Origin: Wenzhouxiangellaceae bacterium
GTDB taxonomy: Bacteria > Pseudomonadota > Gammaproteobacteria > Xanthomonadales > Wenzhouxiangellaceae
Assembly (NCBI GenBank): GCA_023258355.1
Contig: JALQZL010000058.1
Location: 1-9,092, forward strand
Direction of reading: 5' to 3'
Length of the DNA: 9,092 nt
The position numbers and the translations under genes were made by a program. Of the stretch, positions 1 to 6,987 are shown one piece after another; the first letter of the stretch is position 1, and every line of letters starts with the position of its first letter. Under the pieces are notes generated by a model. That model saw only the letters and a list, made by a program, of their open reading frames with translations. It had not been told where the DNA came from and searched no databases.

Positions 1-1327
1 CCGCCTCACTGCCGTACGCAATATTTGCGCTGATGGTGTCGTTAAACAGAACAATGTCTTGACTGACCAGTGCGATGTTTTGTCTCAGTGAGTGCAAACT
101 AACACTATTCAATGGATACCCATCAATCGTGATCTCGCCATCTGTAGGCTCATAGAACCTTGGCAACAGTTTCATCAGACTACTCTTACCTGACCCAGAC
201 CGGCCAACCAAAGCAGTCATTGTGCCGGGTTTTAAACTGAGGGTGACTTCGCTAAGGATCGGTCTATCGGATATCTCATAGGCAAAAGAGACATTTTTTA
301 TTTCAATCTCCCCTTTTGCCCTTTTTAGAAGGCGCTGACCCGTGTCAGTTTCCGGTTGGGCATCTAAGATATCAAAGATACTGACTGCAGCTGCCATTGC
401 TTTCTCAATGACCACATGCACTTTGGTTAGACGTTTGAGCGGTGGGATACAGGCAACCATTGCAGCTAACACTGACATGAAAATCCCTGCGCTGACCGAG
501 CCTTTTAACCAATCAGAAGCCGTGAGTATCAAAAGAAGGACAACTGCCAATCCAGCAGCCAACTGAATCATCGATGAAGAAACGAGCTGTGTCACCGCTA
601 ATTTCAAATGGAGCTTTCTATTTTTTTCGGCTTCATGCTTAAAAGATCGTGCCTCATGTGCTTGGCCCCCATAAACTTTAATGACCTCTTGCCCAATCAC
701 TGATTCTTCTGTCAGATGCGTCACGCCGCCCATGGAGCCTTGAATATCTCGAGAAAGCCTCCGAAATCTCACACTGATGACGCTGACGATAACCGCAATG
801 ACAGGTGCGAGCAGGAGCATAGCCAATGTCAATCGCCATGATTGCAACAACATGACACTGACCAATGCAATAACAGTCAAAAGATCTCTGGTCGCCCCAA
901 TGAGCGCTGTGGTTGCTCCCTGAGCCACCTGCTCTGCGTTGTAACTAATCACCGAGATCATTTCGCCAGGGCTGTGGCGGTCGTAGTACTGGCTTGGAAG
1001 CCGAAGATATTGCTCAAAAACATCACAGCGCATATCTGCAATCAGACGGCGCCCAACCCACTCCATGCCATAGACACCACCAAAATTTCCAATTATGCGC
1101 AATATCACCGCAGCCATCACAAGGCCGGGAAGCCATAAAGAGAACACCGGCTCGGGCGAGACCACAGTCTGGTCGATCAAAGGCCGCAGTAAGTAAAAAA
1201 ATAGCCCTTGGCCTGCCGCGTCTAAGGCGACGGCCACCACCGAGAGCGCAAAGACACCACGATAGGCCATCACATAGCCCAAAAGCCTTTTAAATACAGG
1301 TGCCGACGTTGTATGCAGTTCAGACAT
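1..1327 (-). CDS. msbA: MsbA lipid A flippase, ABC transporter (3' end cut by window edge)
   Basis: ABC exporter with a fused membrane domain and ATPase domain. In the MsbA family it works as a homodimer that uses ATP to flip lipid A-core from the inner to the outer leaflet of the inner membrane. The visible 442 codons begin MSELHTTSAPVFKRLLGYVM and align along their whole length with E. coli MsbA, covering the six-helix membrane domain (about residues 15-310) and the start of the nucleotide-binding domain. Walker A is GRSGSGKSS at residues 375-383, followed by the Q-loop region LVSQDIVLFNDTISANIAYG at the left edge. The LSGGQ signature, Walker B and H-loop lie outside the window, so an intact ATPase cannot be confirmed. 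The ATG at 1327 fits the family N-terminus, but no clear Shine-Dalgarno precedes it. It follows comEC after 82 bases and is probably last or near last in this run, where lpxK often follows in related genomes (family knowledge). Confidence 0.95.
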   Translation of the reverse strand, partial: MSELHTTSAPVFKRLLGYVMAYRGVFALSVVAVALDAAGQGLFFYLLRPLIDQTVVSPEPVFSLWLPGLVMAAVILRIIGNFGGVYGMEWVGRRLIADMRCDVFEQYLRLPSQYYDRHSPGEMISVISYNAEQVAQGATTALIGATRDLLTVIALVSVMLLQSWRLTLAMLLLAPVIAVIVSVISVRFRRLSRDIQGSMGGVTHLTEESVIGQEVIKVYGGQAHEARSFKHEAEKNRKLHLKLAVTQLVSSSMIQLAAGLAVVLLLILTASDWLKGSVSAGIFMSVLAAMVACIPPLKRLTKVHVVIEKAMAAAVSIFDILDAQPETDTGQRLLKRAKGEIEIKNVSFAYEISDRPILSEVTLSLKPGTMTALVGRSGSGKSSLMKLLPRFYEPTDGEITIDGYPLNSVSLHSLRQNIALVSQDIVLFNDTISANIAYGSEA

Positions 1328-1333
1328 GCCACT

Positions 1334-1339
1334 ATTGTA
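1334..1339 (-). promoter_or_regulatory. Possible -10 element for msbA
   Basis: Read on the minus strand, the gap between comEC and msbA contains TACAAT (5 of 6 matches to TATAAT), followed by six bases (AGTGGC) and then the msbA ATG. Standard spacing would put the transcription start on the A of the ATG, giving a leaderless mRNA, which fits the missing Shine-Dalgarno. No good -35 hexamer is visible; the best at 18-base spacing matches only 3 of 6. It may be a chance match, with msbA read from the upstream operon. Confidence 0.25.
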
Positions 1340-1409
1340 GCGCTCAGCCAAACTTGGTGTTCGGGGTAAATTGGCCCAAAATATCGAAGTGGGCGCCCTC
1401 GCTGCTTTC

Positions 1410-3731
1410 CTACTTTGGGCAATCTCGGCCAAACCGCCAAAATCTTGGTTTCATGCCTACCTCAGTTTGGATATGGATGGTTGCCGGATCGTCTCCGATG
1501 GCCAAGGTGATGGCACCACAGTTCGCCGTACTGATCGTCGAAATGCCTCGCTTAGAAAGGCGCTCTAGAATCTCGGGATGTGGCCGCTCGTAACGATCAT
1601 CCGCATCTACTGAGTAGATCGCATAGGCTGGATTGATGCGATCCAGCCACTCATCGCTTGTCGCTCGCCGATGCCCAGACAGGCCAAGCAGGACAACTTG
1701 GGCCGTCAACTCAGGATAGATTGTGAGCAAATGGTGCTCACCCGCGTCGTCTAAAGCACCCCCAAGTAAGATGCTCTTTTCATTGCGGGTGATTTTAAGG
1801 ACACAACTGCTGGTAGCCCCAAGCTTTGGCAGATATTGCCCGGGATGAATCAGTTCAATCTCCCAATCCTCACTGTAAAGCCGTTGTCCACGAGAACATT
1901 GATAAGTCTGTACATTGGGCGGGAGATGCCGAGAAAGCGCTTTAGGGTCTGATGAATAGACACGCGCGATGGATGCCACACGCCTTAGCGCATTGAAATG
2001 CCCAATAAACTCCCCATGCACCCTAGGCACGATGACATCGTTTATAAAGAGCTTCGGTTGATCAACTGATTCACGTGGCCAATGCTTCAGCTGATCGGAA
2101 ACAATGCCACTTACTTGATCATGCTGGGGCCCCAACCCATACAAAAGCTTGTATCGGTTCACTTCTACCAATACAGAGACACCCGAACCCACATCAAAGA
2201 CAGTAAGTTGAAGCTTTTGAGCTTCAGTGTTGGTGTTGCCAGGAAAAACCAAAGGCGTGAGCAAAACAGCGCCAACCCATCGCATTGGCCACCCACTCGG
2301 CGCGAACAGCCAGAAGCCGCCGAGCAATCCAACGCACATAATCCAAGTGGGTGGATAAGGCCGATACTGAAGCGCCCAAGACCACTGTGCGATCTGCGCC
2401 AGACTTTCAAGTAGCCACACAAAACTTAAATCGGTCAGTGTGCTCATAACCTGGCTGGGATGTCCCAACATGAGTAACACGGTCGAAAGAAAAGTCAGCG
2501 GCATGACAATGAAACTGACCCATGGGATGGCCAATAGATTACTCACTAGGCCCGCTGGTGCTATGTGCCCAAACAGACCGACGGTCAGCGGAAGTAACGC
2601 AATACCCAGTCTTACCTGAGTCGACAATAACGTGCTTGCTATTGGCTGTCGTCTTCTCGGATAGCGCTGATTTAATGTCCAAATCAACAAGGCCACCGCT
2701 GTGAAGGACAACCAAAATCCCACGCTTAGCACGGTAAGGGGGTCACATAAGATGATGACAAAAGCAGCGACCAGCAAGCCATCCATCGCTTGTATCGTTC
2801 GGCGACTCAATAAGACAGCGCATGCCACTAATAACATAAGTAGCGCTCGGGTCGCAGAGGTGCTAAACCCTGCTAAGCCTGCATACCCAGTGGCACAGAG
2901 GCAACCTGCAATGATGCCCGTGGCCCGTCGTGACCATCTAAAGCCGAACAATGACCAAATTGGCCAAGCCAGATAGACAATCCATGCTGTCATCGTGGCC
3001 ACCAAACCGATATGAAGCCCTGATATTGCCAGCAAGTGTAAAGTCCCTGTTTCTTTGAGGAGTGATTGCGTTGCGTCATCTAGTCGCGACCGATCACCCG
3101 TAATCAGTGCCCGCTTTAACCCCGCAATGCGAAGGCTTGGTGTTGTTGCCAATAGATTTTCACCGATTACTTGTCGCGTGCGATCAAAGTGATCTTGCGG
3201 GCTGAGTGCTTCGCCAAGATATTGAGGTGGCGCAACGTGGTTTTGGTCTACTCGCCCTAACGCATCAATGCCCTCGGACAGTAAAAAACGTTCATAGTCA
3301 AACCCTCCCCTATTCACGCTACCCTTTGGACTGTCCAGTTTCACAGGGAGACGCCATCGTTGGCCAGGTCGCAAATATTGGAAAGCTCGGTGCCAATAGA
3401 TACGCAGCACTCTTGTCTCGGATTGGCCCTTGACCTCAAACTCAAATCGCATCGATTCGCCGACGCGAGTGGGTAGTCCACGAATTGTTCCGCTCATTAC
3501 ATTGACCTCAGATCGAGATTGCTTTGACTGATCCCAGCGCTCTGCGACTGCCGAATGAGCGAACAAGCCAGCCCAGCAAAAACCGATCAGAAAGCCGGCC
3601 ATAAGGAGATGCCGGCACAGAAGACCGAGGGCCACAATAAGAGTGAAATAGAAACCGCCAAGCGCAGGAAGGCTAGGCCACCAATTCATCACGATAGTGC
3701 CCGCAATGAACGCAAGCACTGTTAGGCGCAC
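1410..3731 (-). CDS. comEC: ComEC/Rec2 family DNA-uptake channel with degenerate metallo-beta-lactamase domain
   Basis: Polytopic inner-membrane protein of 773 residues, the usual length for proteobacterial ComEC, the family that moves single-stranded DNA into the cytoplasm during natural transformation. In order it shows N-terminal membrane segments (about 1-60), an OB-fold-like DUF4131 region (about 75-170, ending in NRGGFDYERFLLSEGI at 140-155), the Competence domain (about 205-480, with TGTLHLLAISGLHIGLVA at 228-245, GFSTSATRALLML at 288-300 and LSVGFWLSFTAVALL at 335-349), and a metallo-beta-lactamase-like C-terminus (about 507-750). That last domain is colinear with the family, but its ligand positions are changed: HxDxDH reads RVHGEF (570-575), the GD aspartate is Ala659, and the HHGS position reads LSGH (684-687). 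DNA transport may be kept while the nuclease role predicted for this domain is lost. The start is GTG, four bases after the lolD stop, with only weak Shine-Dalgarno-like bases. Confidence 0.93.
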   Translation of the reverse strand: MRLTVLAFIAGTIVMNWWPSLPALGGFYFTLIVALGLLCRHLLMAGFLIGFCWAGLFAHSAVAERWDQSKQSRSEVNVMSGTIRGLPTRVGESMRFEFEVKGQSETRVLRIYWHRAFQYLRPGQRWRLPVKLDSPKGSVNRGGFDYERFLLSEGIDALGRVDQNHVAPPQYLGEALSPQDHFDRTRQVIGENLLATTPSLRIAGLKRALITGDRSRLDDATQSLLKETGTLHLLAISGLHIGLVATMTAWIVYLAWPIWSLFGFRWSRRATGIIAGCLCATGYAGLAGFSTSATRALLMLLVACAVLLSRRTIQAMDGLLVAAFVIILCDPLTVLSVGFWLSFTAVALLIWTLNQRYPRRRQPIASTLLSTQVRLGIALLPLTVGLFGHIAPAGLVSNLLAIPWVSFIVMPLTFLSTVLLMLGHPSQVMSTLTDLSFVWLLESLAQIAQWSWALQYRPYPPTWIMCVGLLGGFWLFAPSGWPMRWVGAVLLTPLVFPGNTNTEAQKLQLTVFDVGSGVSVLVEVNRYKLLYGLGPQHDQVSGIVSDQLKHWPRESVDQPKLFINDVIVPRVHGEFIGHFNALRRVASIARVYSSDPKALSRHLPPNVQTYQCSRGQRLYSEDWEIELIHPGQYLPKLGATSSCVLKITRNEKSILLGGALDDAGEHHLLTIYPELTAQVVLLGLSGHRRATSDEWLDRINPAYAIYSVDADDRYERPHPEILERLSKRGISTISTANCGAITLAIGDDPATIHIQTEVGMKPRFWRFGRDCPK

Positions 3732-3735
3732 ATCA

Positions 3736-4437
3736 CTAGCCTAGTGTGTGTAAACACCCGTTGGTCATTTCAAGACAACGGTCCATTCGATGAGCCAACT
3801 CCAAATCATGGGTCACCACCACAAGTGACATACCAATTTCCTTATTTAACTCCAGCAACAGTTCGTAGATCTGCTGTGAGTTTTTTGCATCTAGATTGCC
3901 TGTTGGCTCATCGGCCAGCACACAATTTGGCGAGCAGACAACCGCCCGTGCGATCGCAGTGCGTTGGCGCTCACCACCCGAGAGCTCTCCGGGTTTGTGT
4001 GACAGTCTGTGCCCAAGGCCCACTTTCTCCAAAAGGCCAATGGCTTTGGCTTTGGCATCAGAAGCGTTCATGCCGGCAATGAGAAGGGGAATGGCCACGT
4101 TCTCTACCGCACTAAACTCAGGCAGCAGGTGATGAAATTGGTAAACAAAGCCGAGATGTTGGTTGCGGATGCAGGCCAACTCCTGCTCATTTTGCTCATT
4201 GAGTGCGTGACCACACACCGAGATCTCACCTGCGTCTGCCTGGTCTAGCCCTCCCATCAGGTGAAGCAAAGTGCTCTTCCCCGCACCAGAGGCGCCAACA
4301 ATGGCTACCCGCTCTCCCTTTGCGACAGATAAATTAACAGCATTTAGAACAGGCACCGAGTAAGCGCCCTGCACAAAGGTTTTCTTAACCTGATGGCACT
4401 CGATAACAGTCGATCTTCCGGACCCATTGTCATTCAT
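3736..4437 (-). CDS. lolD: LolD, ATPase of the lipoprotein-releasing ABC transporter
   Basis: Cytoplasmic ATPase subunit that powers extraction of outer-membrane lipoproteins from the inner membrane and their hand-over to the periplasmic chaperone LolA. The 233-residue protein has every ABC ATPase motif: Walker A GASGAGKST (48-56), Q-loop Q100 in GFVYQFHHLLPEFSAVENV, a pattern typical of LolD, signature LSGGE (152-156), Walker B VLADEP (173-178) with PTGNLD after it, and the H-loop histidine H210. The reading frame stays open upstream to 4527, but that extension only re-reads the end of the permease gene in another frame. The ATG at 4437 gives the family-length N-terminus and overlaps the permease stop by eight bases, which suggests translational coupling. 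comEC begins four bases beyond the stop, where lolE would be expected in E. coli. Confidence 0.97.
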   Translation of the reverse strand: MNDNGSGRSTVIECHQVKKTFVQGAYSVPVLNAVNLSVAKGERVAIVGASGAGKSTLLHLMGGLDQADAGEISVCGHALNEQNEQELACIRNQHLGFVYQFHHLLPEFSAVENVAIPLLIAGMNASDAKAKAIGLLEKVGLGHRLSHKPGELSGGERQRTAIARAVVCSPNCVLADEPTGNLDAKNSQQIYELLLELNKEIGMSLVVVTHDLELAHRMDRCLEMTNGCLHTLG

Positions 4438-5674
4438 AGCGAAGCGCATCCACAGCGTGAGTACGTGCTGCACGCCAAGCAGGATAAATGGTGGAAACCA
4501 AAGATAGAACCAGCGCCAATGAGGCAAAGCGAATCACATCAGTGAGCCTGAGCTCGGATGGCAAATCAGAGATGTAATAAACCTCGGCGGATAACACATC
4601 AATACTCAATACTGACTCAACAAGGGCGACAACCTCTTGCACGTTAAGGGCAAGCAAGATCCCCAACAGAACGCCAATGCCCGTACCGATCACACCAATA
4701 AATGAGCCTTGAATCATGAAAATTTGACGAATCTTTGCCGGCGCCAAGCCCATGGTTTTTAGGATTGCAATATCTGATTGCTTGTCCGTAACTACCATGA
4801 CAAGTGTCGAGATGATATTGAAGGCAGCCACTGCAATAATCAGCGACAAAATAATAAACATGACTGTCTTCTCTGTTTGGACCGCTCTAAAAAAATTGGC
4901 ATGTTGCTGTGTCCAATCACGTATCCGATAAAAGCCGGGCAAGGATTGCCCAATATCGCGCGCAACCTTAGGTGCCAACATCAAATCAGAAAACTTTAAA
5001 CGGACGCCATTGACACTCTCACCCAATCTAAAAAGTTTCTGGGCACTGGTGAAGTGCATCAATGCGACCGCCGTGTCATATTCATGCACACCTGCCTCAA
5101 AGAGTCCGACCACCTCAAAACGCCTTACCTGCGGCATGACGCCCACCGGCGTTGTGCGAATTTTCGGCGCATAGACAGTCACCGAGTCACCGGGTCCAAC
5201 TCCCAATCTCGCTGCGAGGCCAACGCCTAAGACAATGCCCCATTCATTTTCTCGAAGATCAGACAACTGGCCCATGATCATCAACTCATCGATCTCAGAG
5301 ACCTGCCCCTCAACACTTGGCTCAATACCACGCACCAAGGCCCCTGCCGTGGCACGCCCATCGATGAGTGTCTCCTGCTCGACGTAGGGGGCTGCTCCGA
5401 TCACCTCTGGATGAGCGATAGCCTCTTCAATCACACGCTCCCATTCAACAAACTCCCCATCCAGAGCTTGGATCGTGGCATGCGACACCATGCCAAGAAT
5501 GCGTTCGCGCAATTCCCTCTCAAACCCATTCATCACGCTTAACACAGTAATCAATGTCATGACACCTACTGCGATCCCAGCCATAGAAATCACAGAGATA
5601 AACGAAATAAAGTGATTGCGACGCTTTGCGCGCAGGTATCTCAGGCCAATGAAAAGCGAAAGAGGCTGAAACAT
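4430..5674 (-). CDS. lolC: LolC/LolE-family lipoprotein-releasing permease
   Basis: Inner-membrane permease that, with LolD, extracts lipoproteins destined for the outer membrane and passes them to LolA. The 414-residue protein has the family plan: a first membrane helix (about 21-47, after the basic LRAKRRN), a large periplasmic domain (about 48-268), then three helices (about 271-295, 318-345 and 379-398), ending YPAWRAARTHAVDALRYE. The segment TTPVGVMPQVRRFEV (174-188) lies where E. coli LolC has its LolA-binding hook. FFRAVQTEKTVMF and VAAFNIISTLVMVV are family hallmarks. I chose the ATG at 5674: the TTG at 5680 lies only 4 bases after a GAGGG motif, whereas this ATG lies 10 bases after it. 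The gene starts two bases after the rluC stop. No second permease gene follows lolD, so this may be a LolF-type subunit acting as a homodimer, although lolE could lie elsewhere. Confidence 0.95.
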   Translation of the reverse strand: MFQPLSLFIGLRYLRAKRRNHFISFISVISMAGIAVGVMTLITVLSVMNGFERELRERILGMVSHATIQALDGEFVEWERVIEEAIAHPEVIGAAPYVEQETLIDGRATAGALVRGIEPSVEGQVSEIDELMIMGQLSDLRENEWGIVLGVGLAARLGVGPGDSVTVYAPKIRTTPVGVMPQVRRFEVVGLFEAGVHEYDTAVALMHFTSAQKLFRLGESVNGVRLKFSDLMLAPKVARDIGQSLPGFYRIRDWTQQHANFFRAVQTEKTVMFIILSLIIAVAAFNIISTLVMVVTDKQSDIAILKTMGLAPAKIRQIFMIQGSFIGVIGTGIGVLLGILLALNVQEVVALVESVLSIDVLSAEVYYISDLPSELRLTDVIRFASLALVLSLVSTIYPAWRAARTHAVDALRYE

Positions 5675-5676
5675 GG

Positions 5677-6591
5677 TCAATGCACCCTCAGCCTGTCAAG
5701 AAAACTCTTTAATTCAACAGGCAAAGGTGAACCGATCACCTGCGCGTCCGGCTCGGGCAATGTTAGTTGGTGGGCATGCAAAAACAATCTATTTAGTCCT
5801 TTCTCAGCCGAGTTTTTATTGTAGCGTTCATCACCAGCAACCGCATGATTAATAAACGCGGCATGCGCCCGAATTTGATGCATCCTACCCGTTTCAATCG
5901 TGACTTCGCAGTAAGTGTGAGCGTTGAAAAGCTCAAGCACTTTAAAAATCGTTTTTGCTGTTTGCCCCGTAGAATCAACGATCATCCGATGCTGCCCACT
6001 AGCATCTTTAATCTTTTTGAGTGGCTGATCAACAATGATTTGCGATTCCTGGAGGCGACCACTAAGCAGTGTCAGGTATTTCTTCTCCACCGTGCGCTCT
6101 TTAAAGGCCTGTTGAAGCCGAATCAAAGCATTTCGATTCGTCGCCACCAGAACAATACCGCTTGTTCCTCGGTCCAATCGATGAACCAATTGCCAAGAGG
6201 GATTTTGGGCTTGGATCATATCAATCAATCCGACTGAGACACCGCTTCCTCCATGCATGGCGAGACCCGCCGGCTTGTCGAAAGCAACCCAGCCCTCCCC
6301 TTGATCAATTTGCCAATCCCTCAAAAGGTCGCCCCAACGCTGCTGGGTCACTTCGCTGGTTTTTGCACGCTCCTTGGCAGATTCGAGCGGTGGGATACGA
6401 ATCTCGTCACCAGTGACAAGTTTCTGCATTGGCTTGGCCCGCTTGCCATTTACCCGCACCTGCCCCTTGCGGATAATTCGATAAACCAGGCTCCTCGGCG
6501 GCTTCTCTGGCAGTCCCATCAAATAATTATCGAGGCGCTGCCCAGCGCGGTCTGAGGCAATGGTTTCGTGGCGAACACTGGAAAGGGTCAT
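5677..6591 (-). CDS. rluC: RluC, 23S rRNA pseudouridine synthase
   Basis: Pseudouridine synthase of the RluA/RluC/RluD family; in E. coli RluC modifies U955, U2504 and U2580 of 23S rRNA around the peptidyl-transferase centre. The 304-residue protein has an N-terminal S4-like RNA-binding domain (about 17-70, with RLDNYLMGL and VYRIIRKGQVRVNGKRAK) and a catalytic domain (about 98-295). The catalytic motif HRLDRGTSG spans 137-145 with the nucleophile D140. Other family motifs are VAFDKPAGLAMHGG, GRMHQIRAHA (235-244) and RLFLHAHQL. Its length is close to that of E. coli RluC. The ATG at 6591 has GGAG five bases upstream. Position divergent from rne, as in many gammaproteobacteria, supports RluC over RluD. 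It heads the minus-strand gene run, and its stop lies two bases before the permease ATG, so all five genes may share its promoter. Confidence 0.95.
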   Translation of the reverse strand: MTLSSVRHETIASDRAGQRLDNYLMGLPEKPPRSLVYRIIRKGQVRVNGKRAKPMQKLVTGDEIRIPPLESAKERAKTSEVTQQRWGDLLRDWQIDQGEGWVAFDKPAGLAMHGGSGVSVGLIDMIQAQNPSWQLVHRLDRGTSGIVLVATNRNALIRLQQAFKERTVEKKYLTLLSGRLQESQIIVDQPLKKIKDASGQHRMIVDSTGQTAKTIFKVLELFNAHTYCEVTIETGRMHQIRAHAAFINHAVAGDERYNKNSAEKGLNRLFLHAHQLTLPEPDAQVIGSPLPVELKSFLDRLRVH

Positions 6592-6624
6592 GAAAGCTCC
6601 ACGGACGAAGAATCATTGATTCTA

Positions 6625-6653
6625 GAGACACTTGGCCGAATTGATGGTATTAT
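6625..6653 (+). promoter_or_regulatory. Candidate sigma70 promoter for rne
   Basis: GAGACA (6625-6630, 4 of 6 to TTGACA) is followed after exactly 17 bases by TATTAT (6648-6653, 5 of 6 to TATAAT). The predicted start is near 6660, which gives rne a leader of about 488 bases. A long leader is expected for rne, since enterobacterial rne also has a long, structured one. This is the best plus-strand promoter I found between the two genes. Confidence 0.55.
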
Positions 6654-6680
6654 GACCGCTGTTACCGAAGATTGTTGCAA
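6650..6680 (-). promoter_or_regulatory. Candidate rluC (operon) promoter
   Basis: On the minus strand CATAAT (6650-6655, 5 of 6 to the -10 consensus) lies 19 bases from TTGCAA (6675-6680, 4 of 6 to the -35). This predicts a start near 6643 and a leader of about 52 bases for rluC. The spacing is longer than ideal. The -10 shares four base pairs with the rne -10 on the other strand. Confidence 0.4.
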
Positions 6681-6732
6681 AACCCTGATTTTTGCGAGGA
6701 ATCTTTGAGGATTGATCCTCCGAGAGGTAACC

Positions 6733-6774
6733 ATGACAGTTTGCAAAGTCCTATGTGAAGTCGCTTCGAAATGA
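6733..6774 (+). CDS. Possible 13-residue leader peptide in the rne leader
   Basis: ATG at 6733 has a good Shine-Dalgarno, GAGAGG at 6722-6727 with five-base spacing, and encodes MTVCKVLCEVASK before TGA. The peptide matches no leader I know. Its Shine-Dalgarno can be hidden by pairing 6717-6720 with 6724-6727, or freed when 6717-6720 pair instead with 6707-6710. Its TGA overlaps the next ATG as ATGA. Short frames are common by chance, so the ribosome binding site is the main support. Confidence 0.3.
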   Translation: MTVCKVLCEVASK

Positions 6775-6860
6775 CCGATTTCAACGTAGGCGCCGCCAGT
6801 TTAGTCAGCGGCAGGAGGCGAGCAGCTGTAAAAGCTCGTCATTTAAAGATGAACAGTTAA
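6771..6860 (+). CDS. Possible 29-residue second leader frame
   Basis: This frame begins MTDFNVGAASLVSG and continues with a basic stretch, RRRAAVKARHLKM. Its ATG overlaps the stop of the preceding short frame as ATGA, a layout that permits coupled translation. No independent Shine-Dalgarno is evident, and no homologue is recognised. At 6860 its TAA overlaps a further ATG that encodes MRRSVF (6860-6880). It may be chance. Confidence 0.2.
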   Translation: MTDFNVGAASLVSGRRRAAVKARHLKMNS

Positions 6861-6987
6861 TGCGTCGATCGGTATTTTAAAACCGCTCGTTGAGCGCCCA
6901 GATCCAGACATTTGTCGGTGGTTCTGTGGCTCGGATAGGCAAAGTTTTGGTTGGTCTGTATTTGATTTAAGACACGATCAATCACAC

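Noticed and set aside
842..1293. Two overlapping plus-strand frames of 98 and 99 codons opposite msbA
   Set aside because: They lie opposite the MsbA membrane domain, which aligns continuously with the family; they have no recognisable content.
1410..2200. Frameshift or sequencing error as the cause of the odd ComEC C-terminus
   Set aside because: Family-like segments before, between and after the altered ligand sites stay in one frame, so the changes are substitutions.
2165..2422. 85-codon minus-strand frame inside comEC
   Set aside because: It is an alternate frame of comEC, whose own frame carries recognisable family motifs through this stretch.
4438..4527. Longer LolD start giving 30 extra N-terminal residues
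   Set aside because: The extension only re-reads the end of the permease gene in another frame; the ATG at 4437 gives the family-length N-terminus and an ordinary eight-base overlap.
5845..6237. 130-codon plus-strand frame inside rluC
   Set aside because: It lies wholly opposite the well-supported rluC catalytic domain, and its protein matches no family I recognise.
6750..6790. tRNA or tRNA fragment
   Set aside because: The folded segment has a junction shape but no acceptor stem, T-loop sequence or anticodon arm of the right size.
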